Below, piece after piece: positions 1 through 13,600 of a DNA stretch of 64,000 nt; the stretch's first letter is position 1, and every line of letters starts with the position of its first letter. A program made the position numbers and the translations under genes. This stretch comes from Ovis canadensis. Its lineage: Eukaryota > Chordata > Mammalia > Artiodactyla > Bovidae. Below the pieces are notes generated by a model, which did not search any database, was not told where the DNA came from, and saw only the letters and a program-made list of their open reading frames with translations. The DNA is taken from assembly GCF_042477335.2 (NCBI RefSeq), contig NC_091247.1, positions 13,617,001 to 13,681,000 of the forward strand, read 5' to 3'.

Positions 1-264
1 CTCAACTCTCCATCCAGTGACGTTCCTTAGTCTCTCTTACCTCCCAGATCCACTAGCTCAATGTATTCAGTAACTATGGCACAGGGAATTTGATTCTTTT
101 TTTTTTAATAGTCAAAAAGAATTTGGAACTAGGTCTGGTGTATAAAGCGTATGGCCAAGGTAAATAAAAGAGCTGGATAAAGAAATGAAATTTTCCTCTA
201 CAAGAGAACTACCAACTTCCTTAATAAAATGAAACACAGACTTCTAAAGTTAAACATAAAGGGA

Positions 265-391
265 GGGGCTTCCCTGGCAGTCCAGAGGTTAGGACTCTGC
301 ACTTCCAATGCAGGAGGCGCAGGTTCTATCCCTGGTCGGGGGAACTAAGATCCCACATGCCTCTCAGTGTGGCCAAAATATAAATAAATAG
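265..391 (+). mobile_element. CHR-2 type tRNA-derived SINE
   Basis: It starts ggggcttccctggcagtcc, has box-B-like ggttctatccc, and ends in an AAATAAATA tail. Confidence 0.85.
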
Positions 392-1215
392 ACTAATTAA
401 TTAAAAAATAAAAATTTTTTTAAAAGGGAGAATCATCACTTTGAAGGACTGACCTGATTTCAAGACTCCTAATCTTTTTCTGAAGCTTTTCACTGACTTG
501 GCTGGACCACCCCGCCACCACCACCACCTCCACTTTCCCTCCACAGTCTGGCCCAAGTGTTGCCACACAGCCTGCCTAGGCAAGCATGGGAGCACCCACC
601 GCTGCTTCCAAGCTGGGCAGGAGCTACAGCTCAATATTTACACCTTCACTGTCCAAGGCTCAGTGCCAAGGATGCAGTGATTGCTCAGTAGAAGCCTGCT
701 GAATAAGTAGATTAATATGTATATTAAAGCACTGGCTCAAACCTGTTAGAAAAACTCTTCATGTTTATACCCCTTCCCAAAAGCCTTATTTTGTACCATT
801 TTATACCTGTTCTGTGTCCTTTCGCATGCAGAAAAAATGTGAACCAAGACTGGTTTCATTTGCCAAAAAAAAAAAAAAAAAAACCTACTGAAAGAGGTAG
901 TTCTGAAATACATACATTTTAGTTTGATATGGAAGAATACAGAAACTCAGGGAATTACCGTCATTTTCCCAACATGACTTCTGACCTATTCATGGTTCAG
1001 ACAAAAAAGCATGCATTTCTATCACATTTCCACCTCTTAGCCTTTACCCCTCACCGAAGAGATGCCCGCCAGCGCCCCAGTGCAAACAGACGCCCTCCAA
1101 TGGCAACAATGACCCACTGGTTGTGGCTGCTTGGAGTACTGTGTCAAGAAAGATCACCATGTGGTGTTAGGCAGGACCGAGTGCTGTGATCAATTAGCAA
1201 TGTCTGCTATTACTG

Positions 1216-1349
1216 CGTGCATGCACGCTCACTCAGTAGTGTTTGACTCTTTGGCACCCCAGGGACTACAGCCTGCCACGCTCCTCTGTCCATGGGATTT
1301 TTCAGGCAAGAATACTGGAGTGGGTTGCCTTTCCTCCTCCAGGGATTCT
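1216..1349 (-). mobile_element. Bov-A unit, antisense
   Basis: The reverse complement of the Bov-A body (ggcaagaatactggagtggg); the tRNA head is missing. Confidence 0.85.
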
Positions 1350-3810
1350 TAAACTAATAAATCCAATTCATTCATGTCTATACTCACATCTTTGTGCATG
1401 TGTATGCTACAGGACAAAAGACGATGAAATTTTTGTAGACAGGTGAACAAGTCCTTGACAATCTGGGTTCAAGTCAACAGCTGATTTGCAGAGACTCAAC
1501 AAAAATACTTGTGGAATTAAGGAACAGATGGTGAAAGGAGCACAGGATTTAGAGTCAAACAGACCTAAGCTCAAGTCCTGGCTCTCCTGCCACAGCATGA
1601 ATCTGTGGAAAAATTCTACTTTCCTAAGCCTCAGTTTCCTCCTCTAGAAAACGGACTTAAGTCTAACTTTAAAGAGTAGCTGTGCTGATCACAGGACACA
1701 AAACACGAGAAAGCAATGCCTAGCAGCCCTGTACACACTCAACCCATCTTTCTTCCTTCCACAGGAGCAATAAAAGAGCCTGCAGAATTTTTTTTTTTTT
1801 TCCTCATTTGCCTTGCTCAAATCATGCTGTGGTCTGTTTTTGTTTTTTTTTTTAAACTCCCTACTTTCCCATCATTAAGTCTAGCTGCAGGCAAGTTTAT
1901 GGAAGGTAGTAACTTGTGTCTATCATTTATCAAGCAGGACACATGCTCAACAAATGCAATGCAGTTTTTTGTCCTCAATGCATTTAAAAAGATTATGCAT
2001 GTAAATCTGTATTGTGTCTCTACGGCATGACACAGAAATGCTCAGGTTTGAAAAGAAAGCCAGGCACATGTGAAACAGAAAGGAAGTATATAAACACAGA
2101 GAGGATTAGCTCAGCATTTTGAAGCTATAAACCTGGGCACTCCATGGACAGCTTCTAAACCAGAGGAAGGAAATGTTTAGTTAGAGCTATTTGTTTAATA
2201 TATACACCAGATGAGATAAAGGAATTCAAAAGACAATGTAACTCACACTTCCTCACTCTGTCCTTGTAAGGAGCCTCTCTACTAAGGCTAACTGTAGATG
2301 TGTTTTGTTTTGTTTTTTTCCAAAACTCACAGAATTTCAACTTGGAGAAATGGCAAAGATGCCTTGCTTGGAAAAGGAAGATATCTTCCAATTTCCTAAG
2401 AAAAAATTAAGCTGTTAATACCTCCTCCTGCCTCCTAAGATGCTCTGGTGGCCAATCAGGTGCTTCTTCTGTGAATGCCATTTGCTATTTAATAACAGAA
2501 GTGGCTGGCTCTGAAAAGCAATCTGCCTGATGAGGTCTTCAAGCTGTGTAATTAGGAGGCTGTTCCCTAAATTGGCCCGCGGTGCCTGTGGGATCAGATG
2601 AACAAGGCGGAGAGGCCTCAGTGGTTCAGAGGGGCCAGAAGGGGAAAGAGCTAACAGTTCCCTTTCTGTCCATTTCTCTGCTCCTCGGGAACACCACGAA
2701 TGAGTGCCTCCCTTCCATCAACCTAATGACAAGTATTCATCCATTTGAGGGAAATTTACTGGGTGCGTCCATGTGTCAGGCATGGTGTTTGGTGCTGGAC
2801 AGAATGAGCAAGTTGGATATGATTCCTACATTCCAAGCTTATGATCTAATGAAAGGGAGATGGAAAACTAAGATGTAGATAAGTGCATAACTGTTAAGTA
2901 CAATGAAGAAAAATAACTGTGCTGTATAAAAGTGGTTAAGATAGAGGAATAACTGAGATTTTGCGTGGACTAGGAAAGACTTCCCTGAGAAAGCAATATG
3001 AAAGCTGTGGTCCAAAATACGGATAGTAATTAGCCGGACAAGAGTGATCCATGCAAAGGAAATAGCATATGCAAAGGCCCTGAGGATATTAAGGGTTTGA
3101 GGAACCGAAAGGCTCGTGGGCAGAGCAGCATGCAAGGGTGACAGTGCACGAGAGTGGGGTGTCTGCAGGGACAAGCAGGGCCGTTTCACACGAAGCCGTC
3201 TAGGCCACAGTCATCTCCTTAAGGATTACTTGAAACCGCTGATGAACTCAGTGCCCAGGAATGACATAATCAAAGAGATATTAATATCTTTACAAGTTCT
3301 CTCTGGCTGAAGTATGGAGAACACGACAGGGGAGAAGTGAGTAATACCCCCACAAATATGGGCACATCAGCTGCAAGAGCCCCCTGATTTGAAAGTCTAC
3401 TCATATCAAGGGCTTACTCTTGTCTCTAACCCAGTTTTGTCAAATCCAGCAGGTTCAACTTTGGTGTCTGTCTTTGGGCTAGAATTACTGAAAGAGACCA
3501 TCAGAATAGAGACTTCAGATGCCTTCATCTCACGTGAACAGATGAGGAAATGGAGACCCAGAGAATGACACAACCTACATAGCCAACTGGCGAGAGGTGG
3601 GACCACATTCCAGGTCCTCAAGGAGTCCCAATCCAGGTCACTTCTTACTGTACCAGTAAGGAATAGCCTATTTATCTTCCTCAACCAGACTTAAAATCAC
3701 AGCCTCCAGGTTGCAATGATCTAATGCAACCCACCTTCCAGCCCTGGAAGCACTGTGCTCTGGGCAATATCCCAAACGAATGTGAGTTCCTGGAAGGTCT
3801 GCTCCAAATA

Positions 3811-3998
3811 GGGCTTCCCTGGTGGCTCAGACGGTAAAGAACCCACCTGGGTTGGGAAGATCCCCTGGAGGAGGGCATGGCAACCCACTCCAGTATTCTA
3901 GCCTGGAGAATTGCCATGGACAGAGGAGCCTGGCGGGCTAGAGCCATGGGGTCACAAAGAGTCAGACACGACTGAGTGACTAAGCACAGCACAGCACA
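3811..3998 (+). mobile_element. Bov-tA SINE
   Basis: tRNA-like head gggcttccctggtggctcag joined to a Bov-A unit ending in a (cacag)n tail. Confidence 0.9.
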
Positions 3999-4554
3999 GC
4001 CCTATTCCAAACAACGTGAAGGTCATGAACTGGTGGCCCACGGGCCAAATGTGGCCCATCAACAGACTCTGTCACAGACTTAAAACACACCGAAAAAGGG
4101 AATTAGTTATCAACATTCAGCAAAGATAGAAATTGGGGCTATTGGCTTCTTCTGTAAATAAAAATCTTAGTATCTGGTAGTATCTGATTACCAGGTCTAC
4201 ATTTCTGCCTGGGAAGGATCAGCAGCAACTGGGCAAAGGCTGCTCCCTTCAGATAGGGCACACACTCTACAGTTTACCCCTGCCCCTCCAATTACCCCAC
4301 TGCCACTCCTGTTTGTCTTAGCTGGGACCTGTGTCAGTATTCAAATTACTTTCCTGGACTCTATAGTGTTTGAGTAAAATAGAAAAGGAATCTAGAAAGA
4401 GGAAGAGAGCTTTTCTTATCCTTAAATTCCCTTTGTTATGCCTTGTCTCTTGTTTCACCCCAAAGTGAAGGGAATACTTCCTCCTGACTCGCTGTAGTCT
4501 CCTGCATTACAAGGGAGACCATGGAGAGGGAGCCCTTGAGCAAGGCCACCTTAC

Positions 4555-4673
4555 CTCTGGGAAGCTGGCCATATTCACCAGTATCAGCTGTGGCGACTTC
4601 ATGGAGATCTGGCTGATCTGGTTGAGAGCAAGCTTCCCATCAGCAGTCACCACAGTGATATTATCAAGGGATC
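4555..4673 (-). CDS. MRRF: MRRF exon 4: RRF core strand segment
   Basis: Acceptor cttttag and donor gtaagg bound 119 nt. It reads SLDNITVVTADGKLALNQ and ends NMASFPE, residues 114-153. This is the last MRRF exon visible before the left edge. Confidence 0.94.
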
Positions 4674-7600
4674 CTAAAAGGAAAATTAAAATTAGAATTC
4701 AGAAGGACTTTTAGTAACCTCACATCTAAGTCTCTATCAATTCAGATTCAACTAATGTTTAGAAAAATATCAATAACCTCAGATATGCAGATGACACCAC
4801 CCTTATGGCAGAAAGAGGAACTAAAGAGCCTCTTGATGAAGGTTAAAGAGGAGAGTGAAAAAGCTGGCTTAAAACTCAACATTCAAAAAATGAAGATCAT
4901 GGCATCTGGTCCCATCACTTCATGGCAAATAGATGGGGAAACGCTGGAAACAGTGACAGACTTCATTTTCTTGGACTCCAGATGTTTACAGAAGCAGTGG
5001 TGCCGTGTGCTGGAAAGAGCTTTGAAATGTTGACAAAACTAGGTTGAAATTCCTTACCAGCACCAGAGTGGCCAACAATCCTGATTTGCCTGGTCCTGCA
5101 TGGTTTCCTGTGACGCAAGACTTTGAGAGCTGAAACTGGAAAGTGTTGGTCACCCTTCCAGCTATGTCACCATTTACTAACATGAAACCTCAGGCAAGTC
5201 AGTCACCTTCTCAGTACCTTGGTTTCCAACTCAATTAAAATACTTTACGGGATTAAAGTGCCAATTACAACTCAATATAAATAAGCAAATATACAATAGA
5301 CACACACAAAAAATAAACATAAAAATAGGCACCTCTTACTTAGCCCTTTTCACAACTAGCCTGTAACACTGTATCACTATATCCACTTTACACCAGAGAA
5401 AAAAACTTGGGGAAATAAAATGAGCCAAATCACAGAGCTAACAAAAGGAAAACCCAGCAAGAGCCAGCCCCAACTTAGGTGTGCTTACTTTCAACTCTGA
5501 TCAAGTCTCTTTCCCTTATCAGTGGGAAACTTGAGTTGCACCATTCAGGAATCCCCAGGGAGCTTTTAAATTTAGATTCCTGGGTCCCACTCACCAGAGA
5601 TCCTGATTCTGTAGGGGCTCAGGAGCCTGTGATTTTGGGGGCGCTTATAGTTTTCTTTCAAGATGACCACATGATTCAGACATGCAGCCAGGTTTGGAAC
5701 TGTTACCCCATACCACCTCGATTTTGGCATTTAGACTCCCTTTAGGAACAACAACAACAACAAACCCACCAATTATTACCACTTCACTGATACCCTGGAT
5801 CTGAGCTTTGTCCATATCTGAATTAGGGAAAACCTTTGGCAAAGTTTTCTTGTCAATAAGGCAAGTATATTGTTATAAGACAATAAAAGGGGCATTACTC
5901 AAATTCCCTGATTTCCTATGCAAATGAGAACTAGAAGAAAACTTTACCATTCATTTTAAGAATCACTCGAGAACAGCTCATTCTGACACACTGTGTGGGG
6001 GGGGCAGGGGCGGGGGTGGTGGTGGTGATAGAGGTGTCAGTCCAAAACAAATTGGGAGTTGTCCTAGCAAATTGTTAGGATAATGCAGTTCCACACTACG
6101 GCCCGAAGATCTGATCTGAAGCACAGTACTCAACTCAATTCAATGCCATCACAAGTTAGAAGGCTGTTGACGCCACTGGCTTCAATCTGGAAAAGTCCAT
6201 GATTCTGAAGACCAATGACCTGGGTTCAAATACCAACCCTGCCACTTCCTGAACTGTGTGACCTTGGGAAGGTCTCCTCAACCTTTTGGGCGTCTGTTTC
6301 CTGATTTCTAAATGGGGCATTAAAATCATACTTATCTCACTGGGTTGTTATGAGAGTTAAGAGTTTATGGAAAGCCCTTATACTGTCCTGGCATATACAA
6401 GGGCCCAATACACGCTATTATCATATGTCTCAACTTTCCCCTATATTTTAACCAAACTAACCTACTTACAGTCTCTCTAATAACAGTCCATTCTGTCTTG
6501 CCTTAGGATCCTCAGCATATATTTTTCCTTCTACTAAGGATACCCTTCTATGCTCAGATAACTTCTGCTCACTCTTGAACACTCAGCTATCATTGCATCT
6601 AATCTCAGAAATCCTGTCTGACCTCTTAGATTGGATTACAAATCCTTTATGAGCTCCAGGATCCTACACACAAATCTGTAATAATGATGACCCATCTTTA
6701 CTGAACACTTCCTAGGGCAAGACATGGGTCTAAATGCTTTCTATAATTTATTTGCTTTTATTATCACAATAAACCTGTGAGACAGTTCCACCATTTTACA
6801 GATGTGGAAACTGGGGCACAGAAAATAACTTGTCCAAGGTCACAAGAGCCCTTAATGAGGCCTGAATTCAAACCTACACCTGATCAACTCCAAAGTCATG
6901 ATCTTCACCATTCTGCTTTGCTTCGTGGTTTCACACGTTGGTTTACTTGTCTATCCCTACACACTAGGATCTAGGCTCTTGGAAGATGGAGACAATGTCT
7001 TTTCTCTCTGAATCTACAGCACCTATTAAACAGCATGGAATAAGTGCTTAATAATGCACTGATGAATAAATAAACATATGTATGAATGAATGAATGAGAG
7101 GACAAGAATGAAGAAACAAACCTGTATTTTAGACAACTATTAAAAGCAATCAATTCTGTCTTCAATCTTGGAGACAGAAATTGCTGGTAGACAGACAGAG
7201 GTATAAGTGGAAAAGTGTCTGCTGGTTCAGATAGTACTGAAAGATGATATGGAATAATCTGGCAAAAAAAAAAAAAAAGTAAAATAAAATGAAAGACTGG
7301 CTAAGTTCAGCCTGTTTCACCCAGTCTCTTCATGGCCCCAAGTTCTACACAGAATGCTGTACAAACATAACCCTGAAGAGAAAGAAGCAAAGAGGAAATG
7401 CCAGCGGGAGGCCTTTTGAAAATGGATCTTAATTCAGCCTTCCTGATTTGCCGTAAGAGCCTCTACCACAGAAGTCCCAACGTGGGCTTTTCACCATGCA
7501 GTCGTGGTGGTTCCCATTCCCCAAATCCTTATCAACATAAGGCATCAAATCCTTTTCCCTCAATCTGTCCCCAGCGAGCATCTCCCTCAGCCTCACTCCT

Positions 7601-10600
7601 GCCCCTCATTTTTGCAGAGGTTAACATTTAACAAATTACACTCCCAACCTCTTTCCAGGCCCATCATCTTTTTAAGTTCAACAAGAGTGGAGCTTGCTGG
7701 CCAATTTGAAGTATCACATTTCTCCCTGAGCTCCTCTCAAACTGCTCTCTGGTTTCGGCTGCAGAATGTTAACAGGCCAGAAAGCACAGGGGAGACAAAG
7801 CACTTTATCAGCTTCATACCTAAAATAATAAGCAAGTTTAAAATAAACAGTTGGGAGAGATTGAATGGCACGCTCTACTGTCAGCAAAGGCAGAAATGCC
7901 CCAGTCCAGGGTTGACAAATGATAGAACGGTCTTCTGGTTTCACATTGGAGCTCATCTCTGATGTTTCTGCTGGTGTTTATAGATGGAGCTATAGATTTT
8001 TCACTTAGTTTTCTTAAGAACAAGTTCATGAAATATTTTCCAACTTTCTTATGAACTATCCCAACCAAGATGTGAGCGGGAGCAGCCCCAGCTCCCACAG
8101 ATATTTTCCGAGGGGGTCCAGGGCTTGACTCTAGGATGATGACAATTTCCAAAAGGCCAATTTAATAGCAATTGGATTTTTCCTGCCTGCCTGCACCATT
8201 AGCTGACAACTCACTTCTTCCATCACATCTGCAAACAGTTCTCCTAGACAGTTCTGACATTTCCCACTTAGAAAAGCCATTTTCAGGAAGTTATTAACCC
8301 AAACGGAATCTTCCTGGTCAAGCCCAGGGGTATAGAAATGTCTCAGGTGGGCATGTCTGCAGCCAGCTGGTCCCCAGTAAGGGATAAGAATGGCCAATTC
8401 GGACAAAAAATGGACAAATCAGACCAAATATTTCAGTTACTATGAGACTAAATACCTACAAGTTTTTAGAGTACAGTAATAATTAAAGTCCCATTTTCTG
8501 ACAGTATGATTCCATGAGAGCAAAGATCATACCTATTTTTGTTTACTGTGAACCAGCACAATGACTAGTTCATAGCAGACAAGTATTTGCTAAACAGATA
8601 AATGCAGTGTTAATACATGCTGGGCACTGTACAAGAATCATTACACATGCTACCTCACTTATTTTCATTCCCATTCCAAAGCTAGAAGGTGGGAATTAGA
8701 CAAGGAAACTGAACACGAGAAGTAAAGTAACTGCCAGTGGTCACCAATTGATATGTAAAATCCCGTTCTGCCAAAGCAATGTTCTTGCCACCGTGCCCCT
8801 CTCAGAAACACAGGTTCACTCACTAACCTGGTGACGTCCTTATGCTGACAGTCTTATTGAAATTATCCTTGAGTGCTTCTATCACAGACTTCATTTCTTC
8901 ATCTACTTCTTCTAAATTGATGATATCCTCAACCAAGGCAGTGTTAAGATTCATTCTGGTTTGGGACTGTCCTTTTCCTTTAGCTAGAAAGTCAACATTC
9001 AATGAATTTAAAAGAAAAAAAACAGCATAAATAGAGACAATAAACAATGAGTTAAGGAAACGAGAGACACAGAAAATACATTAATTCATTTAAAACTGGA
9101 TCCTAAAACAAGGCCATGCAAAGTATCTGATGGCTGGCACAGACAGAAAGAACAGCAGCGGTTTAGCAACATCAACCACCACCAGCGGTAGTGACAATGG
9201 CTTATATTTTAGAAAACCAACAATATTGAGAACTGAGTAAAATTCTAATTTGTATCTAAACCATCATAGTGATGTTTCATAAGCTATACTATATATATGC
9301 ATAGCTCACTCCCATGAGTAATACAAATATTCTTACATTCCTTTACGTAGGGTGTGGGAAGAGAGAAAAGAATAAAAACATTTAAATACTACTATCTTAT
9401 ACTTGTTTATTTATTAAATATGCAATATTTACTGAGATCATTCACAACAAATTTCATTAAACACCCATATACCATATTACAATCTGCAATGCAATTTCAA
9501 GTACATTCTTATATTAGAATTCAAAGCAGCTCTTTGACATAGGAAGAACAGAAATTATTATTGCTCCCATTTTACAGATAAGTAATCTGAGGAACAGCTA
9601 TTTAAATGTTTTGCCCAAAGTAACCAACCAGTAAGCAGCAGAGTGATTTTTTTTTTGAACATTTATTTGCTTGTGTCATCATCTTGCTGGAAAGCTCTGA
9701 AGTTAACAGGCTAACGGCTTAGAATTTTCAGAACTGATGAAAGAGCTGAATTTTCAGATTTAGAAACAGTTTCAAACAGGATACTAAAAGCAAATTCATA
9801 CCTAGACATTTTGTGAATGCAGAAAACCAAGGACAAAGAGGCTGTGAAAACAGCCAAAGAGAAAAGACAAATTACCTATAAAGGAACTTATGCCCATCAG
9901 TATCAGAAAGTTATATTAAGACTAATTCACATACAAATACAGACTCAAAAGCCCTAAATTAATATTAGCAAACCAAATCCAGCAACATACAGATTATGGA
10001 GCAAGCAATGTATGCGCACATTACACATAAGAACAATGAGGGCTTATACCAAGAATGCAAAAGTGGTTTAACATCAGAAAAGGCTATGAATGTAGAGCCA
10101 CCACATTCATAGACTGAAAAAATTTTTTAAATGCTCACTCAATAAATGCAATAAGAGCACCAAAAAAAAAAAAAATTTAATACCCATTCAAAACAAAAAC
10201 TCTCAGCAAAACAGGGACAGAAGATACTTGCTTAAAAGAGAGACTACCAAAAAATAAAGCGAACATAGTTCTTGATGTTAACACATAAGAAGTATTCACT
10301 ATAAAGTCAGGACTAAAACAAGGATGACTACTATCAATAATCACTTTTATTCGCACATAGCTGATTTGCTTTGTTGTACAGCAGAAACTATCATAATATT
10401 GTAAAGCAATTATACTCCAATAAAAAATCACTTTTATTAGAATTATATTAGAATTCCTAGACAATGTAGTTGGAAGGAAAGGAGAAAAGGAGGGAAGAGG
10501 GATGGAGGAAAGAGAGAAAAGAAATAAAAGGCATGAGGTATATAGATTGGGGAGGGAAAAACAAAGCTATCATTAAATATAGGTATTTTAATTATCTACA

Positions 10601-13600
10601 TAGAAAATCCAAAAAAATACACAACGGTTCTAATAAAAGAGTGCAGCAGAGTTGCAATATACAAAATCAATGTACAATTATCAAAAGTATTCCTATTCAC
10701 CAGCAACCCAACAGAACACATAATTTCTGAAAGACATAAACTTAAAGCAATGACTCTTGCAAAAAATAAAATAGAATATATTTTTGAGGCAGGGGAAAAT
10801 TTCTTAAACAGGAAAAAAAGAGCACTGCTAATAAAAGAAAAAGATTGACAAACTGGACTACATTGAAATTAAGAACTTCTGTTCATCCAAAAAAAAAAAA
10901 AAACCATGAAAAGGTAATCATTATCAGCATTACATATATATGCAAAAGTCTTGTCTTTAGAATACATTAAAATTCTTACAAGTCAATTTTTAAAAATCAG
11001 GTCGATTTTTTTAAATTGGCGAAAGACTGGAAACAAAGAGGATATCCAAATAACCAGTAAACAAATGAAAGGTGCTCACTATCACTATTCACCAATGAAA
11101 TACAAATTAAAACCATGAGATATAATGGCACATTCATTAGAATGACGAAAATTAAAAAGGCTGACCATACCAAGTGTTCACAAGTAGATAATGGGTAATT
11201 AGCAAACAGAAAACTAAAACACCCTGGGGAGGAGAGTAGCCTGACATGGCCACTCTGGGAAACCACATATTCTGAAACTGAACTGAAAGTTATATACACA
11301 TGACCCAAGGCTCAGGAATCCTTCCTCTTGGTACACACCCAGTAGAAAGGCAAACTTATGGGCACCAAAATGCATGTTCACAGTAGCATTATTTATTTTA
11401 GCTCAAAACCGGAAGCAACTCAAATATCCATCGACTACAGGAAACATACATAAATCACGGTAGACACATTCACTGGGACACTGTAAAGAAAAGTAAAATG
11501 TACCAACAGCTACTACAGACAACAACATGGACAAACCTCACGGGCAGGCTGTTATTAAAAGAAGCCAGGCATGAAAAGAATCCATTCTGAGTTCAAAAGG
11601 GGCAAAACGAAATCTGCAGTGTTGAAGTCAAGAGAAGGGGTTGTCTTTTGAAGGGAGAGACTTGAAAAGGACAAGAGCAAAGCTTCCAGAGTGCAAGCGA
11701 TGTCTATATCTTAATCTGGGTGATAGTTACATGGTTGTATTCACTTTGTGAAAACTCACTGAGCACTGACAATTTATGTACATACTTTTTCTGTATATAT
11801 AACTCAAAAGTTTAAAAAACATCATATACCAAAGTGCCAAAAAATGATGATAGTCTAGAAATAAATCCAATTGAAGAACTGTGTAAGATCTGTAAGGAGA
11901 AAACCTGACAATATGATTATAAACGTTACAGAGAAGAGAAAAGGCCAAGAAGAAGAATAAAAAAAAAAGCTAGTGTGTTCTGAAGGGAAAGATCTGTACC
12001 ACCAGATTCAAGACGTTATGACAGTGATTCAGGCATTAGGGAATTTAGTGCAGGGAGAGATGAGCAGTTCAACACATCAAGAGCTCAGAAATAAATCATA
12101 CATATGAAGAAACATAACATACGACAGAGGAGGCATTACAGATCTGGGAGTAAAGAAGAGTTTTCCCTAAGTGAGGTTAACTTCCTCGGTGGTCCAGTGG
12201 TGAAGAATCCACCTGTCAATGCAAGGGACACAGGTCTGATCCCTAGTCCAGGAAGATCCCACACGCCGAGGGGCAACTAAGCCTGGGCACCACAAATACT
12301 GAGCCCATGCTCCACAAAAAGAGAAGCCTCTGCAGTGAGAAGCCTGTGCACTGCAACCAGAGAGGAGCCCCCAGTCGCCTCAACTAGAGAAAACCCAGCG
12401 GAGTAACGAGGACCTGGCACAGCCAAAAATAAATAGACGTTAAAATAGTTTAACAAATAGTAAAATAAATAGACTTTAAAACAGTGAGGTTGACACATTA
12501 TTACTCATTTCCAAAAGAAATAAGATTAGATTCCTCATCTCATATCATATTCAGAAATAAATTCCGTTATGGATTAAAGACCCAAATATGAAAAGTAAAA
12601 ACCTTCAAAATATTTAGAAGAAAGTACAGAAGAAGAGATTTATGACTTTTGGATAGATGAGGGTATCTTAAATAAGGCCGAAAAAGCACAAATGATAAAG
12701 GAAAGAACTGAAAAATATGACTGCATTAAAACTGATGTTCAGTGAAAGATATTATAAAGTAAAAAGGCAAAGTAGATACCCATAACATATACATATTGAC
12801 AAAGGACCAGCATTCTTAATATAGAAAGAATCCAATAAATCTAAAGGAAAAAGCCAAATAACCAACTTTTTAAAGAGGCAACCCAAGAAGATAAAAGCTG
12901 AATATGCAATTAAATATGAAAAGATTGCAACTACCAGGCGCACTAGATGCCTGCAGTGCGGTGGGCACAGGGCCCCGGATTCCAGCTCTGCCACTAACTG
13001 GATATGATCACAGGCAAAGGTCTTACACGTGGACCTCAGCTTCCTCACTTGCAAAATGGTGAGACACGAGGCTCACTAGGTATTTAGAAGAATTTCTCCA
13101 CTGGGTAATTACAATTCCTTCAATGGATAATTTATAAAGATCAAATTAAATTATTAAATGTATGTGAATTTAACAAATATATATAAAGCAACCTACACAT
13201 CAAAAGTTATTACCATTATCACTATTAAGTGAATATACGTTTGCTATGCATTAATGCTTTTCCAGCAACTTGTTAATTTTCCTGTTAACAGGAAAGGAGA
13301 AGGTCTGTGTGAAACCTTAAAAGAAAAGCAGTGGGGAAAAAACATTCAGTAGCATATCTCAAGGATCATCCTGGCGAGTGAACTCCCACGCCCACAGCTG
13401 CAGGTATGAACAGCAGGTCTGCCTGACAATGTTCTGTCACCCATTTGTTCCTTCAACAAAACTTTTTAATATATACTATGTGTCAGGCCCTGTCTGCTCC
13501 TAAACAAAAGACATGGACTGGAAAAAAAAAAAAAAAAAAAGACAGAGGTGGAGATTTTCCTCACAGGGTCCAGTATGGAAGACAGAACAATAATCAATCC

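Larger units (their letters stand above)
1..4554. other. MRRF: MRRF intron 4 (part)
   Basis: No exon is seen. It holds a CHR-2 SINE (265-391), poly-A (865-883), an antisense Bov-A (1216-1349), a MIR (about 1525-1665), an old L2/MIR-era repeat (2729-3310), an antisense MIR (about 3530-3640) and a Bov-tA (3811-3998). Confidence 0.8.
4674..8827. other. MRRF: MRRF intron 3
   Basis: It contains a BovB piece (4765-4985), a MER5A-like hAT relic (5540-5705), a G-rich tract (5993-6028) and MIRs at 6195-6422 and 6680-6910. The stretch 7100-8800 shows only poly-A and unrecognised sequence. Confidence 0.8.

Noticed and set aside
41..60. Donor-like gtaagag on the minus strand at the left edge, considered as the next MRRF exon
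   Set aside because: The upstream bases do not translate to any MRRF residues in any frame.
7504..7962. 152-codon open frame in MRRF intron 3
   Set aside because: No known domain and no splice or promoter context; AT/CT-rich chance frame.
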